NCBI GenBank assembly: GCA_002433805.1 | Contig: DJIW01000131.1 | Coordinates: 1,045 to 35,339 of the forward strand | Reading direction: 5' to 3' | Origin: Competibacteraceae bacterium UBA6584 | GTDB taxonomy: Bacteria > Pseudomonadota > Gammaproteobacteria > Competibacterales > Competibacteraceae | Length of the DNA stretch: 34,295 bases | Shown: piece by piece, positions 23,901 to 34,295 of the stretch | Position numbering within the stretch: position 1 is the stretch's first letter | Layout of the letters: each line of letters opens with the position of its first letter | The notes under the pieces: generated by a model | What the model saw: the letters and a program-made list of their open reading frames with translations, nothing else | What the model was told of the DNA's origin: nothing | The model's database searches: none | Translations under genes and position numbers: made by a program

Positions 23901-25134
23901 GGAACTCAAGCGCATCCGCAAGGATTTAAACGATCAGCTGCGCATCCTCGAAGACGATCTGTACCAGCGGATGGAGCGGATGCTGGTCGGCAATCCGGCC
24001 GAGGGCGGCCCCAACGGCTTGCGGGGCGGTGAAACGGTCAATATCGACTACCTCAACCACCTGCCGCGCGAGCGCTGGTTCGAAATCCGGATGCAGGCCG
24101 AGGAGATCAACGAACAGTTCGAGAAAATCGCCCGCCAGCTCGACCAACAGCGCAAAGCCTTCGACAAGAAGTTCGACGAAAAACGGCGCAAATTGATCCA
24201 AGGCGACGATTTGGCTCCCGGCGTGCTGAAAATGGTCAAAGTCTATCTGGCGGTCAAGCGCCGGATTCAGCCGGGCGACAAGATGGCCGGCCGTCACGGC
24301 AACAAGGGCGTGGTGTCGATGATCGTCCCGCAGGAGGACATGCCTTATCTGGAAGACGGCACCCCGGTCGATATCGTGCTCAACCCGCTCGGCGTTCCCT
24401 CGCGGATGAACGTCGGTCAGGTGTTGGAAACCCATCTGGGTTGGGCGGCCAAGGGCTTGGGCCTCAAAATCGGCCGGCTGCTGGAGGCGCGCACGCAAGT
24501 CGAGGAGGTGCGCGGCTTTTTGGAGCACATTTACAACGGCGTCGGCGAACAAAACGCGGATCTCAGTCAATTCAACGACGAAGAATTGATCACCCTGTGC
24601 CGCAACCTGCGCGACGGGGTGCCGATCGCCACGCCGGTGTTCGACGGGGCCACCGAACAGGAACTGCGGGAGCTGTTGCGGCTGGCCGAACTACCGGAAA
24701 GCGGCCAGACCACGCTGTTCGACGGCCGCACCGGCGAGGCCTTCGACCGGCCGGTGACGGTCGGCTACATGTACATGCTCAAGCTGAACCATCTGGTGGA
24801 CGACAAGATGCACGCCCGCTCCACCGGTCCCTACAGCTTGGTCACCCAGCAGCCCTTGGGCGGCAAGGCCCAGTTCGGCGGGCAGCGGTTCGGCGAAATG
24901 GAAGTCTGGGCGCTGGAAGCCTACGGCGCGGCCTACACCTTGCAGGAAATGCTGACGGTCAAATCCGACGACGTCAACGGCCGCACCAAGGTCTACAAGA
25001 ACATCGTGGACGGCAACCACCGCATGGAAGCCGGCATGCCCGAATCGTTCAATGTATTGGTCAAGGAAATCCGTTCGCTGGGCATCAACATCGAACTGGA
25101 AAACGACGCGCTGCCGTTGCCGCGCACCGAGTGA
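20971..25134 (+). CDS. rpoB: DNA-directed RNA polymerase subunit beta
   Basis: This 1387-residue protein is RpoB, the beta subunit forming one side of the RNA polymerase active-site cleft. The N-terminus MAYTFTEKRRIRKDFGRRP is canonical. The rifampicin region runs from Ser534 (SSQLSQFMDQNNPLSE) to SALGPGGLTRERAGF, with Asp542, His552 and Ser557 at positions equivalent to E. coli 516, 526 and 531, all wild type. PGDKMAGRHGNKGVVS and the C-terminal clamp segment GGKAQFGGQRFGEMEVWAL are intact. The frame is open back to 20890, but ATG 20971, preceded by AGAGGAA, gives the family start. It is about 45 residues longer than E. coli RpoB (1342), similar to several other gammaproteobacteria. It is followed 60 bases later by rpoC. 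Confidence 0.98.
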   Translation: MAYTFTEKRRIRKDFGRRPSILEVPYLLAIQLDSYREFLQAETPPGERRDIGLHAAFHSVFPIVSYSGSARLEYVSYRLGEPVFDVRECQLRGLTYAAPLRVRLRLVLMDKDAEAGTHKIKDIKENEVYMGELPLMTDNGTFVINGTERVIVSQLHRSPGVFFDHDKGKTHSSGKLLFSARIIPYRGSWLDFEFDAKDIVYARIDRRRKLPVTILLRALFDEPNPNDPNARSVNERILDIFFETNTIRSDGEHFSLDLVPERLQGEITSFDIFIGERELLKAGQRVKAKHVRELAKAGVQSLPIPNDYPVGKILAHDLPDPATGELLAQANDELTAEKLEKIQAAGITEFQTLYVNDVNRGPYIANTLRADPSRSQWEAQVEIYRMMRPGEPPTKDAAQRLLHDLFFSAERYDLSDVGRMKFDSRVSHRRGPIPGVPGKDHPPGVLSMEDILAVLKVLIDIRNGNGTVDDIDHLGNRRIRCVGEMTENVFRIGLVRVERAVKERLSLAESEGLTPQDLINAKPVAAATKEFFGSSQLSQFMDQNNPLSEVTHKRRVSALGPGGLTRERAGFEVRDVHATHYGRVCPIETPEGPNIGLINSLAVYARTNQYGFLETPYRRVNAGRVSDQIDYLSAIEEGQYMIAQANAALDGEGRLTDEMVSCRYQNEFMLSTPDRVQYMDVSPKQIVSVAAALIPFLEHDDANRALMGSNMQRQAVPTLRSEKPLVGTGMERIVARDSGVCVIAKRGGLVDSVDAGRIVVRVHDAETEAGEPGVDIYNLTKYTRSNQNTCINQRPLVQVGDRVERGDVLADGPSTDMGELALGQNLLVAFMPWNGYNFEDSILISERVVQADRFTTIHIEELSCVARDTKLGPEEITADIPNVGESALARLDEAGIVYIGAEVKAGDILVGKVTPKGETQLTPEEKLLRAIFGEKASDVKDTSLRVPSGMDGTVIDVRVFTRDGVEKDSRARQIEDAELKRIRKDLNDQLRILEDDLYQRMERMLVGNPAEGGPNGLRGGETVNIDYLNHLPRERWFEIRMQAEEINEQFEKIARQLDQQRKAFDKKFDEKRRKLIQGDDLAPGVLKMVKVYLAVKRRIQPGDKMAGRHGNKGVVSMIVPQEDMPYLEDGTPVDIVLNPLGVPSRMNVGQVLETHLGWAAKGLGLKIGRLLEARTQVEEVRGFLEHIYNGVGEQNADLSQFNDEELITLCRNLRDGVPIATPVFDGATEQELRELLRLAELPESGQTTLFDGRTGEAFDRPVTVGYMYMLKLNHLVDDKMHARSTGPYSLVTQQPLGGKAQFGGQRFGEMEVWALEAYGAAYTLQEMLTVKSDDVNGRTKVYKNIVDGNHRMEAGMPESFNVLVKEIRSLGINIELENDALPLPRTE

Positions 25135-25144
25135 AGCCGTCGCG

Positions 25145-25166
25145 CCCGCCGCCCGCCGGCGGCGGG
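25145..25166 (+). other. GC-only hairpin between rpoB and rpoC
   Basis: CCCGCCGCC (25145-25153) pairs perfectly with GGCGGCGGG (25158-25166) around a four-base loop, ten bases after the rpoB stop. No U-run follows, so it should not terminate; it could mark an mRNA processing or stability element, or separate the translation of the two subunits. Confidence 0.45.
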
Positions 25167-25194
25167 AACGAGGCAACCCTGTGAGTGAGAGACG

Positions 25195-29439
<4,245 letters not shown>

Positions 29440-29456
29440 GTCCTAGCGCGAGCGGA

Positions 29457-29496
29457 GAGGCGGGAAACGCGCGGCGTATCCCGCCTTTCTTTTTTG
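29457..29496 (+). terminator. Rho-independent terminator of the rpoBC operon
   Basis: AGGCGGGA (29458-29465) pairs with TCCCGCCT (29479-29486) around a 13-base loop, followed directly by TTCTTTTTT. This is a strong classical intrinsic terminator 18 bases after the rpoC stop, confirming that transcription of the block ends here rather than running into rpsL or the ABC genes. Confidence 0.85.
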
Positions 29497-29550
29497 TCTC
29501 GGTTTTCCCTCGCCCCCCTCCACCGTTTCATCCTCCGACCCCGGCCCGCC

Positions 29551-30435
29551 ATGACTGCTTTGCTCGAAGCCCGTCAATTGGTCAAACACTTCCGCGGTGT
29601 AAAAGCCGTGGACGGCCTCGATTTAAAGCTGCCGGCCGGCTGCTGCCTTGGCCTGCTCGGGCCAAACGGGGCCGGCAAAACCACCACGGTCGAACTGCTG
29701 GAAGGCATTCAGGAGCCGACCAGCGGCTCGATCCGCTATCAGGGCGAGCCGCTGGGACCGCGCTTCCGCCGGGACATCGGCATCATGTTTCAGTCCACGG
29801 CGCTGCCGGATTTCATTACCGGCCGCGAAAATTTGCGGCTGTTCGGCAGTTTTTACCGGCGCACCTTGCCGATCGAACAATTGATCGAAGATTGCGCGCT
29901 CGCCACTTTCATCGACCGCGACAGCCGCAAATTGTCCGGCGGCCAACGCCAGCGGCTGCTGTTGGCGCTGGCGTTGGTCAACGATCCGGTGTTGCTGTTT
30001 CTAGACGAACCGACCACGGGTCTCGATCCGCAGGCGCGGCGCAATTTTTGGGAGTTGGTCCATCGGATCAAGGCGCGCGGCAAAACCTTGCTGCTGACCA
30101 CCCATTACATGGACGAGGCTTACCACCTGTGCGATATGATCGCCATCATGGATCACGGTCGGATCATCGCCCAAGGCACGCCGCGCGCGCTGCTGGCGAC
30201 TCACTTCGACGATGTGGTGCTGCAGCTGCCCGAAACGGATTTCCCGAACCCCTCGCTCTCGCCGGCGCTGACGGTCATGCGCGCCCGAGATAGCGTGGAG
30301 ATCTTGACCCGCGACGTGAATGCGGCCATCCAGGAACTGATCGCCCATGGAGTGTCCTTGACGCGCTTGCAAATTCGCCCGCGCACCCTGGAAGATTTGT
30401 TTCTGGAACTGACCGGCCGGGAGTTACGGACTTGA
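29551..30435 (+). CDS. ABC-2 type exporter, ATP-binding protein
   Basis: This 294-residue cytoplasmic ATPase powers an ABC exporter together with the next gene. Walker A is GPNGAGKT (37-44), the signature LSGGQ is at 128-132, Walker B LLFLDE ends at Glu153, and the switch histidine is His185 in LLTTHYMDEAY. The last ~80 residues form the C-terminal extension typical of drug/NodI-type exporters, ending in RTLEDLFLELTGREL. The frame is open from 29494, but ATG 29551 fits the family N-terminus (MTALLEARQLVKHF). The upstream leader is pyrimidine-rich with no clear Shine-Dalgarno site. The stop overlaps the permease start. The substrate cannot be told; multidrug, polysaccharide or nodulation-factor-like lipid export are family possibilities. 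Confidence 0.9.
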   Translation: MTALLEARQLVKHFRGVKAVDGLDLKLPAGCCLGLLGPNGAGKTTTVELLEGIQEPTSGSIRYQGEPLGPRFRRDIGIMFQSTALPDFITGRENLRLFGSFYRRTLPIEQLIEDCALATFIDRDSRKLSGGQRQRLLLALALVNDPVLLFLDEPTTGLDPQARRNFWELVHRIKARGKTLLLTTHYMDEAYHLCDMIAIMDHGRIIAQGTPRALLATHFDDVVLQLPETDFPNPSLSPALTVMRARDSVEILTRDVNAAIQELIAHGVSLTRLQIRPRTLEDLFLELTGRELRT

Positions 30436-31436
30436 ATTTTCGGCGTTTCTGGACCTTGTTCATCTGCCGCAACCATGAATTCCTGCGCGATCGGTCCTCG
30501 CTAACCTGGAATATTTTTTTTCCGCTATCGCTTATCGCCGGTTTCGCTTTCGCTTTTTCCGGACCGGGATTGACGCTTTACAAAGTCGGCGTGCTGGGAA
30601 CAGTCGAGCAATGGAACGGCGGGGATTTTTTGCAAAACCGTTATATTCGGTTCATCCCCTTGCACGATCTGCCCTCGGCCCTGACCAAGGTCGAGCGCCA
30701 CCAACTCGATATGTTGGTCGACCCCGCCAACCGGCGCTATTGGATCAACCAGGAGTCCGCGCAAGGCTACATTTTGGATCGTCTGTTGCGCGCGACCGCC
30801 TCGCCCGACTTCAGCAAACAAACCGTAAGCGGGCGGGTCATCCGTTACGTCGATTGGGTCATGCCCGGTGTTTTGGCGATGAATATGATGTTCAGCTGTC
30901 TGTTTGGCGTCGGTTACGTGATCGTGCGGTACCGAAAAAATGGCATGCTGAAACGATTTAAAGCGACTCCGCTGACGCCTCTGGAGTTTTTATCCGCGCA
31001 GATCGCGTCGCGCTTGTTGTTGATCCTCTCCTCGACGGTCCTGGTGTTTCTCGGAACTCACTGGGTGATCGGCTTTCCGATGCATGGCTCCTACCTCAAT
31101 CTGTTTATCGTGTTCGCGCTCGGCGCGATCAGTCTGATGAGTTTGGGCCTGACGGTGGCGGCGAGAACCACCAGTGAAGAATTTGCCGCGGGCCTGCTCA
31201 ACGTCCTCAGTTGGCCGATGACCTTTTTATCCGGCGTCTGGTTCTCCCTGGAAGGCGTGCATCCGTTTTTGCAGAAAGCCGCCCAGTTGGCTCCGTTGAC
31301 CCACATCATCGACGCCGCGCGGGCCATCATGATCGATGGAGCCAGTTTCATGGACATTTCCGGCCACTTGCTGGCCCTTGCGACCATGAGCGCCGTTGCG
31401 ATGGTGATCGGCGCTTGGCTGTTTCGTTGGGAATAA
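30432..31436 (+). CDS. ABC-2 type exporter, permease protein
   Basis: This 334-residue membrane protein is the permease partner of the preceding ATPase. One hydrophobic segment lies near the N-terminus (NIFFPLSLIAGFAFAF), then about 110 residues of probably periplasmic sequence, then five more segments (around MPGVLAMNMMFSCLFGVGYV, LLLILSSTVLVFLGTHWVIG, LFIVFALGAISLMSLGLTV, LLNVLSWPMTFLSGVWFSLE and LLALATMSAVAMVIGAWLF). This matches ABC-2/YhgE-type permeases. The start is taken as TTG 30432, whose TTGA overlaps the ATPase stop; GGGAG at 30419-30423 supports it, and no in-frame ATG exists before the first membrane segment. TTG is a rare start and, with the overlap, implies translational coupling. 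Confidence 0.85.
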   Translation: MNFRRFWTLFICRNHEFLRDRSSLTWNIFFPLSLIAGFAFAFSGPGLTLYKVGVLGTVEQWNGGDFLQNRYIRFIPLHDLPSALTKVERHQLDMLVDPANRRYWINQESAQGYILDRLLRATASPDFSKQTVSGRVIRYVDWVMPGVLAMNMMFSCLFGVGYVIVRYRKNGMLKRFKATPLTPLEFLSAQIASRLLLILSSTVLVFLGTHWVIGFPMHGSYLNLFIVFALGAISLMSLGLTVAARTTSEEFAAGLLNVLSWPMTFLSGVWFSLEGVHPFLQKAAQLAPLTHIIDAARAIMIDGASFMDISGHLLALATMSAVAMVIGAWLFRWE

Positions 31437-31553
31437 GGCAAGACCGCTCGGGGCGCCAAACGGCAAGCGGCGGATGCGCCCGAAGGTCAAACGAACCTCC
31501 GCCGCCAACTGGCGGTCTACTCCATAACCCCTCACCGCCGAGTGAAGCCAAGT

Positions 31554-32195
31554 ATGTTATGGTCGAAACGCAAGCACCCGCTTCTTCCGGAGACAGCACA
31601 AGCCCTGCCGGGTCGAGCGACCCCCCTGCCCGTGCCCGAGCGGCATTATGTGAACGGCCATCCGCTGCAACCGCCTTTCCCAACGCAGATGACGCAAGCG
31701 GTGTTCGGCTTGGGCTGTTTTTGGGGAGCGGAGCGAAAATTTTGGACTCAAGCCGGCGTCTACAGCACGGCCGTGGGCTATGCCGGGGGCTTTACCCCCA
31801 ATCCCACTTATGAGGAAGTCTGCAGCGGGCTGACCGGACACGCCGAAGTGGTGCTCGTGGTTTTCGACCCCGCGCTCATCCGCTACGAGCAACTGATCAA
31901 GGTTTTTTGGGAATCCCACGATCCCACTCAGGGCATGCGCCAAGGCAATGATGTCGGAACCCAATACCGTTCGGCAATTTATGTTCGCGACGCCGCCCAA
32001 CAAGCCATCGCCCAAGCTAGCCTTGCGGCCTATCAACACGCATTGACCGCCGCGGGGCGCGGGCCGATCACCACCGAAATCACCGAATCGCCAGCCTTCT
32101 ACTACGCCGAGGGGTATCACCAACAGTACTTGGCAAAGAATCCTGGAGGCTACTGCGGCTTGGGGGGCACGGGAGTCGCCCTGCCCACCTCCTAA
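31554..32195 (+). CDS. msrA: Peptide-methionine (S)-S-oxide reductase MsrA
   Basis: This 213-residue enzyme reduces the S-epimer of methionine sulfoxide in proteins, repairing oxidative damage with thioredoxin as reductant. The catalytic Cys55 lies in FGLGCFWGAE. Other family features are GYAGGFTPNPTYEEVCSG, GHAEVV, HDPTQGMRQGNDVGTQYRS and YYAEGYHQQYLAKNPGGYCG. One recycling cysteine is present (Cys201), but the second of E. coli MsrA (in GIGVCLP) is replaced by Ala209 (GTGVALP). ATG 31554 gives a length like E. coli (212); GTG 31542 would add four residues. It stands alone, between the ABC exporter and the convergent PilZ gene, and no clear promoter is seen. Confidence 0.95.
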   Translation: MLWSKRKHPLLPETAQALPGRATPLPVPERHYVNGHPLQPPFPTQMTQAVFGLGCFWGAERKFWTQAGVYSTAVGYAGGFTPNPTYEEVCSGLTGHAEVVLVVFDPALIRYEQLIKVFWESHDPTQGMRQGNDVGTQYRSAIYVRDAAQQAIAQASLAAYQHALTAAGRGPITTEITESPAFYYAEGYHQQYLAKNPGGYCGLGGTGVALPTS

Positions 32196-32284
32196 AATCT
32201 GGCCGATGATTGCGGTTGAATAGCTCTGCCCACCACACGTTCGAACAGTTTCGCCAGGCGATCCGCGCATTTCCCAAACCGCGA

Positions 32285-32665
32285 TTAGAGGCTGTCGGTC
32301 ATCTCCTGAATGGCCGCTTCCAAGCTTTGTTGGGCAGCGGGCGTCAGAAGGATGAACTCGAAGCCAACGTTGAAGGAACCGAGGTTCACATCCTCATCCT
32401 GCCACACATTCCGCGCCTGAAAGCTGATGCTTTCCTTTCGACCGCTTTCCAGGGACAGCTCCATGCGGAAGCGAAATTCTTCACCGCTCGCGATAGGATT
32501 TTCGCTCAAAAGCTGCAATCCACCCAAGCTGATGTCCACGACATGCCCGACCAGCGAACCATCGTCCTGGTTGTAAACGCACAGATAGAATTCAACGCTG
32601 TAACGCTCGTACGCGCGTCTTTCCTCCACATCCCAATCATTGTCTATCAAATTTTTCGTGGACAT
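32285..32665 (-). CDS. PilZ-domain protein (c-di-GMP receptor)
   Basis: This small, 126-residue cytoplasmic protein consists of essentially one PilZ domain. Both parts of the cyclic-di-GMP binding signature are present: the RxxxR motif at Arg17-Arg21 (RRAYERY) and the D/NxSxxG motif at Asp44-Gly49 (VVDISLGGLQLLS). Ligand binding is therefore likely. The remaining strands include FRFRMELSLESG and FNVGFEFILLTP, and it ends in a helix (AAQQSLEAAIQEMTDSL). ATG at 32665-32663 has a GGAGAG about ten bases upstream. It runs convergent to msrA and away from the chemosensory genes at the right end. Together with the EAL-HDOD gene at the left end it points to c-di-GMP control of motility or adhesion; its partner is unknown. 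Confidence 0.9.
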   Translation of the reverse strand: MSTKNLIDNDWDVEERRAYERYSVEFYLCVYNQDDGSLVGHVVDISLGGLQLLSENPIASGEEFRFRMELSLESGRKESISFQARNVWQDEDVNLGSFNVGFEFILLTPAAQQSLEAAIQEMTDSL

Positions 32666-33332
32666 TTTTTAAATGCTCTCCATCAAAAGCCAAACTTTCC
32701 ACATATAGAACCTAGAACCTAATGGCTAGATAGCCAAAAATGCTATATAATTAGACGATCATTTACTAAAAAGCATGATACCCTGCTTTGGCTCTCAGCG
32801 GTGGCGGTGGCGGCGGTTCCAGCGCCCAGACCACTGAAAAGGCAGCCACACCCAGCGAAGCATACTCTGTCTGAAGCAAGCTGGTCTAAAATTATAGCTT
32901 GGAGTCGTTCTGCCCGCAGTGTATTAAAGAGTATATGCTTAGCGTACTTTACGAAACGTGCGCCAAGATGTATTGAAAAAATACAGCAAACCATCATCGG
33001 GAAGCGCTGCGGGCCCTGTAGCTGTTTTCACCAGACGAGCGCGGCCCCAGGTCGATCACTCTCGCAAAATTGTGTTATGGGGTGATCAACAACAGAGCAT
33101 CAGCGGTAAAAGCAGTAAGGCGCGCCGATCATTTGCTAGCAACAGCGTTTAACTCGGCCTATCATTCAGCGTTACAAAGTTGAGCCTCGAAGATAACTGC
33201 GAACCAAGCACCCCTTAAGGCAAAAGGCTTTTGAGCTGAGATTTCAGGCGGTGATTAAATCTTGGGGAAAGCTTGATTATTGGCTAGAATCAAAACATAA
33301 AGCGAGTGTAACCTTTCAAAAAGGAGACATTT
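32666..33332. other. 667-bp gene-poor stretch, possible coding remnants
   Basis: No convincing gene is seen on either strand between the divergent PilZ and PilH-like genes. Base composition is more A+T-rich than the neighbours. Short open stretches exist (32801-33085 plus; 32743-32997 minus; an open frame at 33022-33174 plus ending AFNSAYHSALQS) but none has a good ribosome-binding site, family resemblance or neighbours' codon usage. A seven-base tandem repeat (AGAACCT twice, 32707-32720) and a small palindrome (GGCTAGATAGCC, 32724-32735) are present. It probably holds the two promoters and degenerate sequence. Confidence 0.5.
33262..33290 (+). promoter_or_regulatory. Candidate promoter of the PilH-like/CheW operon
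   Basis: TAGAAT at 33285-33290 (five of six consensus bases) has TTGGGG 17 bases upstream at 33262-33267. An overlapping alternative is TTGATT (33273-33278) with CATAAA (33296-33301), also at 17 bases. Either would give a short leader before the start at 33333. The -35 elements are weak, so the call is tentative. Confidence 0.35.
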
Positions 33333-33698
33333 ATGGCGGTTCGTAAAGTATTGGTAGTCGATGATTCTCCAACCGATCTGGCAAATATCAAGGACATTAT
33401 GACGGAAGCGGGCTGTGTCGTGATTACCGCCACCAATGGCCATGAAGCCATCCAAAGGGCCAGATCGGACAAACCGGACATCATCTTCATGGACATTATC
33501 ATGCCGGACATGGACGGCTACGCCGCTTGCCGGTCGCTGAGCACGGAAGCCGCAACCAAGGAAATCCCGGTGGTTTTCGTCACCAGCAAAAACCAGAAGG
33601 CGGATCGCATGTGGGCCCAGATGCAAGGCGCCAAGGCCTTCGTCACCAAACCCTACAACGCCGATGCGATCATCGATCAACTAAAAGCGTTCTTATAG
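33333..33698 (+). CDS. pilH: CheY-like response regulator, PilH type
   Basis: This 121-residue protein is a stand-alone receiver domain. The acidic pocket is Asp10-Asp11, the phosphorylated residue is Asp54 (IFMDIIMPDMDGY), and the switch and lysine residues are Thr84 (VVFVTSK) and Lys106 (FVTKPY). The stretch KNQKADRMWAQMQGAKAFVTK resembles PilH of the Pil/Chp system (DQETDKVWGKRQGA in Pseudomonas), and the next gene encodes a CheW-domain protein, the PilG-PilH-PilI arrangement. AAGGAG at about 33321 is a strong ribosome-binding site for ATG 33333. PilH-type regulators modulate type IV pilus retraction and twitching. No pilG lies immediately upstream, so it may instead be a single regulator of a related chemosensory pathway. 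Confidence 0.85.
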   Translation: MAVRKVLVVDDSPTDLANIKDIMTEAGCVVITATNGHEAIQRARSDKPDIIFMDIIMPDMDGYAACRSLSTEAATKEIPVVFVTSKNQKADRMWAQMQGAKAFVTKPYNADAIIDQLKAFL

Positions 33699-33734
33699 AC
33701 TTTCATTAAGTTGGATGACCACGGACGAGCTACC

Positions 33735-34295
33735 ATGAACGAGAAAGCCACATCGCCGCCCCCGCGCCGCTGGCTCAAGCCGAGCGCGGCGCTCAATCGC
33801 TTTAAACCGCCTCCTCTCAGCATGCAGACCACGGCGCCGGTCGAACGAAAAACGACCCGCTACGGCTTTCGAGTGGGCGGCATTTGCTTGCTCATCCGTG
33901 AAAACACCACCAGCGAAGTCATCGAACAACCGCCGATCTTCCGGCTTCCCAACACCCCAGTTTGGCTGTTGGGACTGGTCAACCTGCGCGGCAATCTGGT
34001 GCCGGTCTACGACATCAAACAACTTTTCGATCTAGGAACCGGCGAAGTTCGAGACAAAAACCGGCTGTTGGTCCTGGATCAGGGGGATAAAGCGGTCAGC
34101 ATGACGATCGACAGTCTGCCGCAACCCGCTTCAATCAGCCAGCCCCTTTCCCGGCTGCCGCCGTTGCCGGCGGAGTTGCTGCCCCACGTCACCAAAGCCT
34201 ACGCCCAAGACGAGCTGATCTGGCTGGAATTCGATCACCATGCATTTTTTCAGTCATTGTCTGAAAGAATCACGATGACTGTAGAACGACACATG
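33735..34295 (+). CDS. CheW-domain adaptor protein, PilI-like, 3' end outside window
   Basis: ATG 33735 opens a frame that continues without a stop to the window end (187 codons). After a proline-rich N-terminal tail of about 40 residues there is a CheW domain: TRYGFRVGGICLLI, SEVIEQPPIFRLPNTPVWLLGLVNLRGNLVPVYD (quoted in overlapping halves as seen), then the second half NRLLVLDQGDKAVSMTIDSL. CheW-type adaptors couple a chemoreceptor to a CheA kinase at the membrane-associated array. It begins 36 bases after the PilH-like gene, so the two are probably one operon; pilJ- and chpA/pilL-like genes would be expected next. The last visible residues do not complete the domain with certainty. The symbol pilI is plausible but not asserted. 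Confidence 0.85.
   Translation, partial: MNEKATSPPPRRWLKPSAALNRFKPPPLSMQTTAPVERKTTRYGFRVGGICLLIRENTTSEVIEQPPIFRLPNTPVWLLGLVNLRGNLVPVYDIKQLFDLGTGEVRDKNRLLVLDQGDKAVSMTIDSLPQPASISQPLSRLPPLPAELLPHVTKAYAQDELIWLEFDHHAFFQSLSERITMTVERHM

Noticed and set aside
32210..32722. A 170-codon plus-strand frame opposite the PilZ gene, whose start vaguely recalls a transposase end.
   Set aside because: Nearly all of it is antisense to a clear PilZ domain, and the first 25 residues match no motif I can name.
32801..33085. A 94-codon plus-strand frame and a 64-codon one at 32958-33152.
   Set aside because: No ribosome-binding site, atypical composition and no domain; treated as non-coding or decayed sequence.
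33140..33186. A possible integron attC-like site (TTTAAC ... GCGTTACAAAG).
   Set aside because: The two core sites are not complementary in the required RYYYAAC/GTTRRRY pattern and there is no cassette array or integrase.

Overview
This 34.3 kb window comes from a GC-rich chromosome, most likely of a gammaproteobacterium. The reasons are near-E. coli residue numbering in RpoC, a complete RecB/RecD pair, class I fumarase, a fused MaeB-type malic enzyme, and the tRNA-Trp-secE-nusG-rplKAJL-rpoBC block. The genus cannot be told from the sequence alone.

Left end (1-1353): the 3' part of an EAL-HDOD signalling gene, then a 198-residue protein with features recalling the CheY phosphatase CheZ. A double-hairpin terminator region separates these from the convergent maeB. 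Centre-left (1428-12804): maeB (minus) is divergent from a class I fumarase (plus). Next come a perfect 14-bp hairpin, a CorA-like membrane protein with a GMN motif, and recB-recD overlapping by four bases. No recC is visible.

Centre (12874-29496): a continuous block of translation and transcription genes. A near-consensus sigma70 promoter precedes rpsL-rpsG-fusA-tuf, followed by tRNA-Trp, secE-nusG, rplK-rplA, an L10-type leader, rplJ-rplL, a hairpin resembling an attenuator, and rpoB-rpoC with a strong intrinsic terminator. The order is permuted: in Pseudomonas-type genomes rpsL-rpsG-fusA-tuf follows rpoC, whereas here it precedes tRNA-Trp/secE and is joined to it through tuf.

Right end (29551-34295): a two-gene ABC-2 exporter, msrA, a PilZ-domain gene on the minus strand, a 667-bp stretch with no convincing gene, then a PilH-like response regulator and a truncated CheW-domain gene. 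The last two look like the start of a Pil/Chp-type chemosensory operon that continues beyond the window.

Most of the window is ordinary core genome. The points that deserve a second look are the CheZ-like protein, the tuf-centred permutation, the GMN membrane protein, recBD without recC, and the gene-poor stretch before the chemosensory genes. I did not find a convincing new defence or mobile system.
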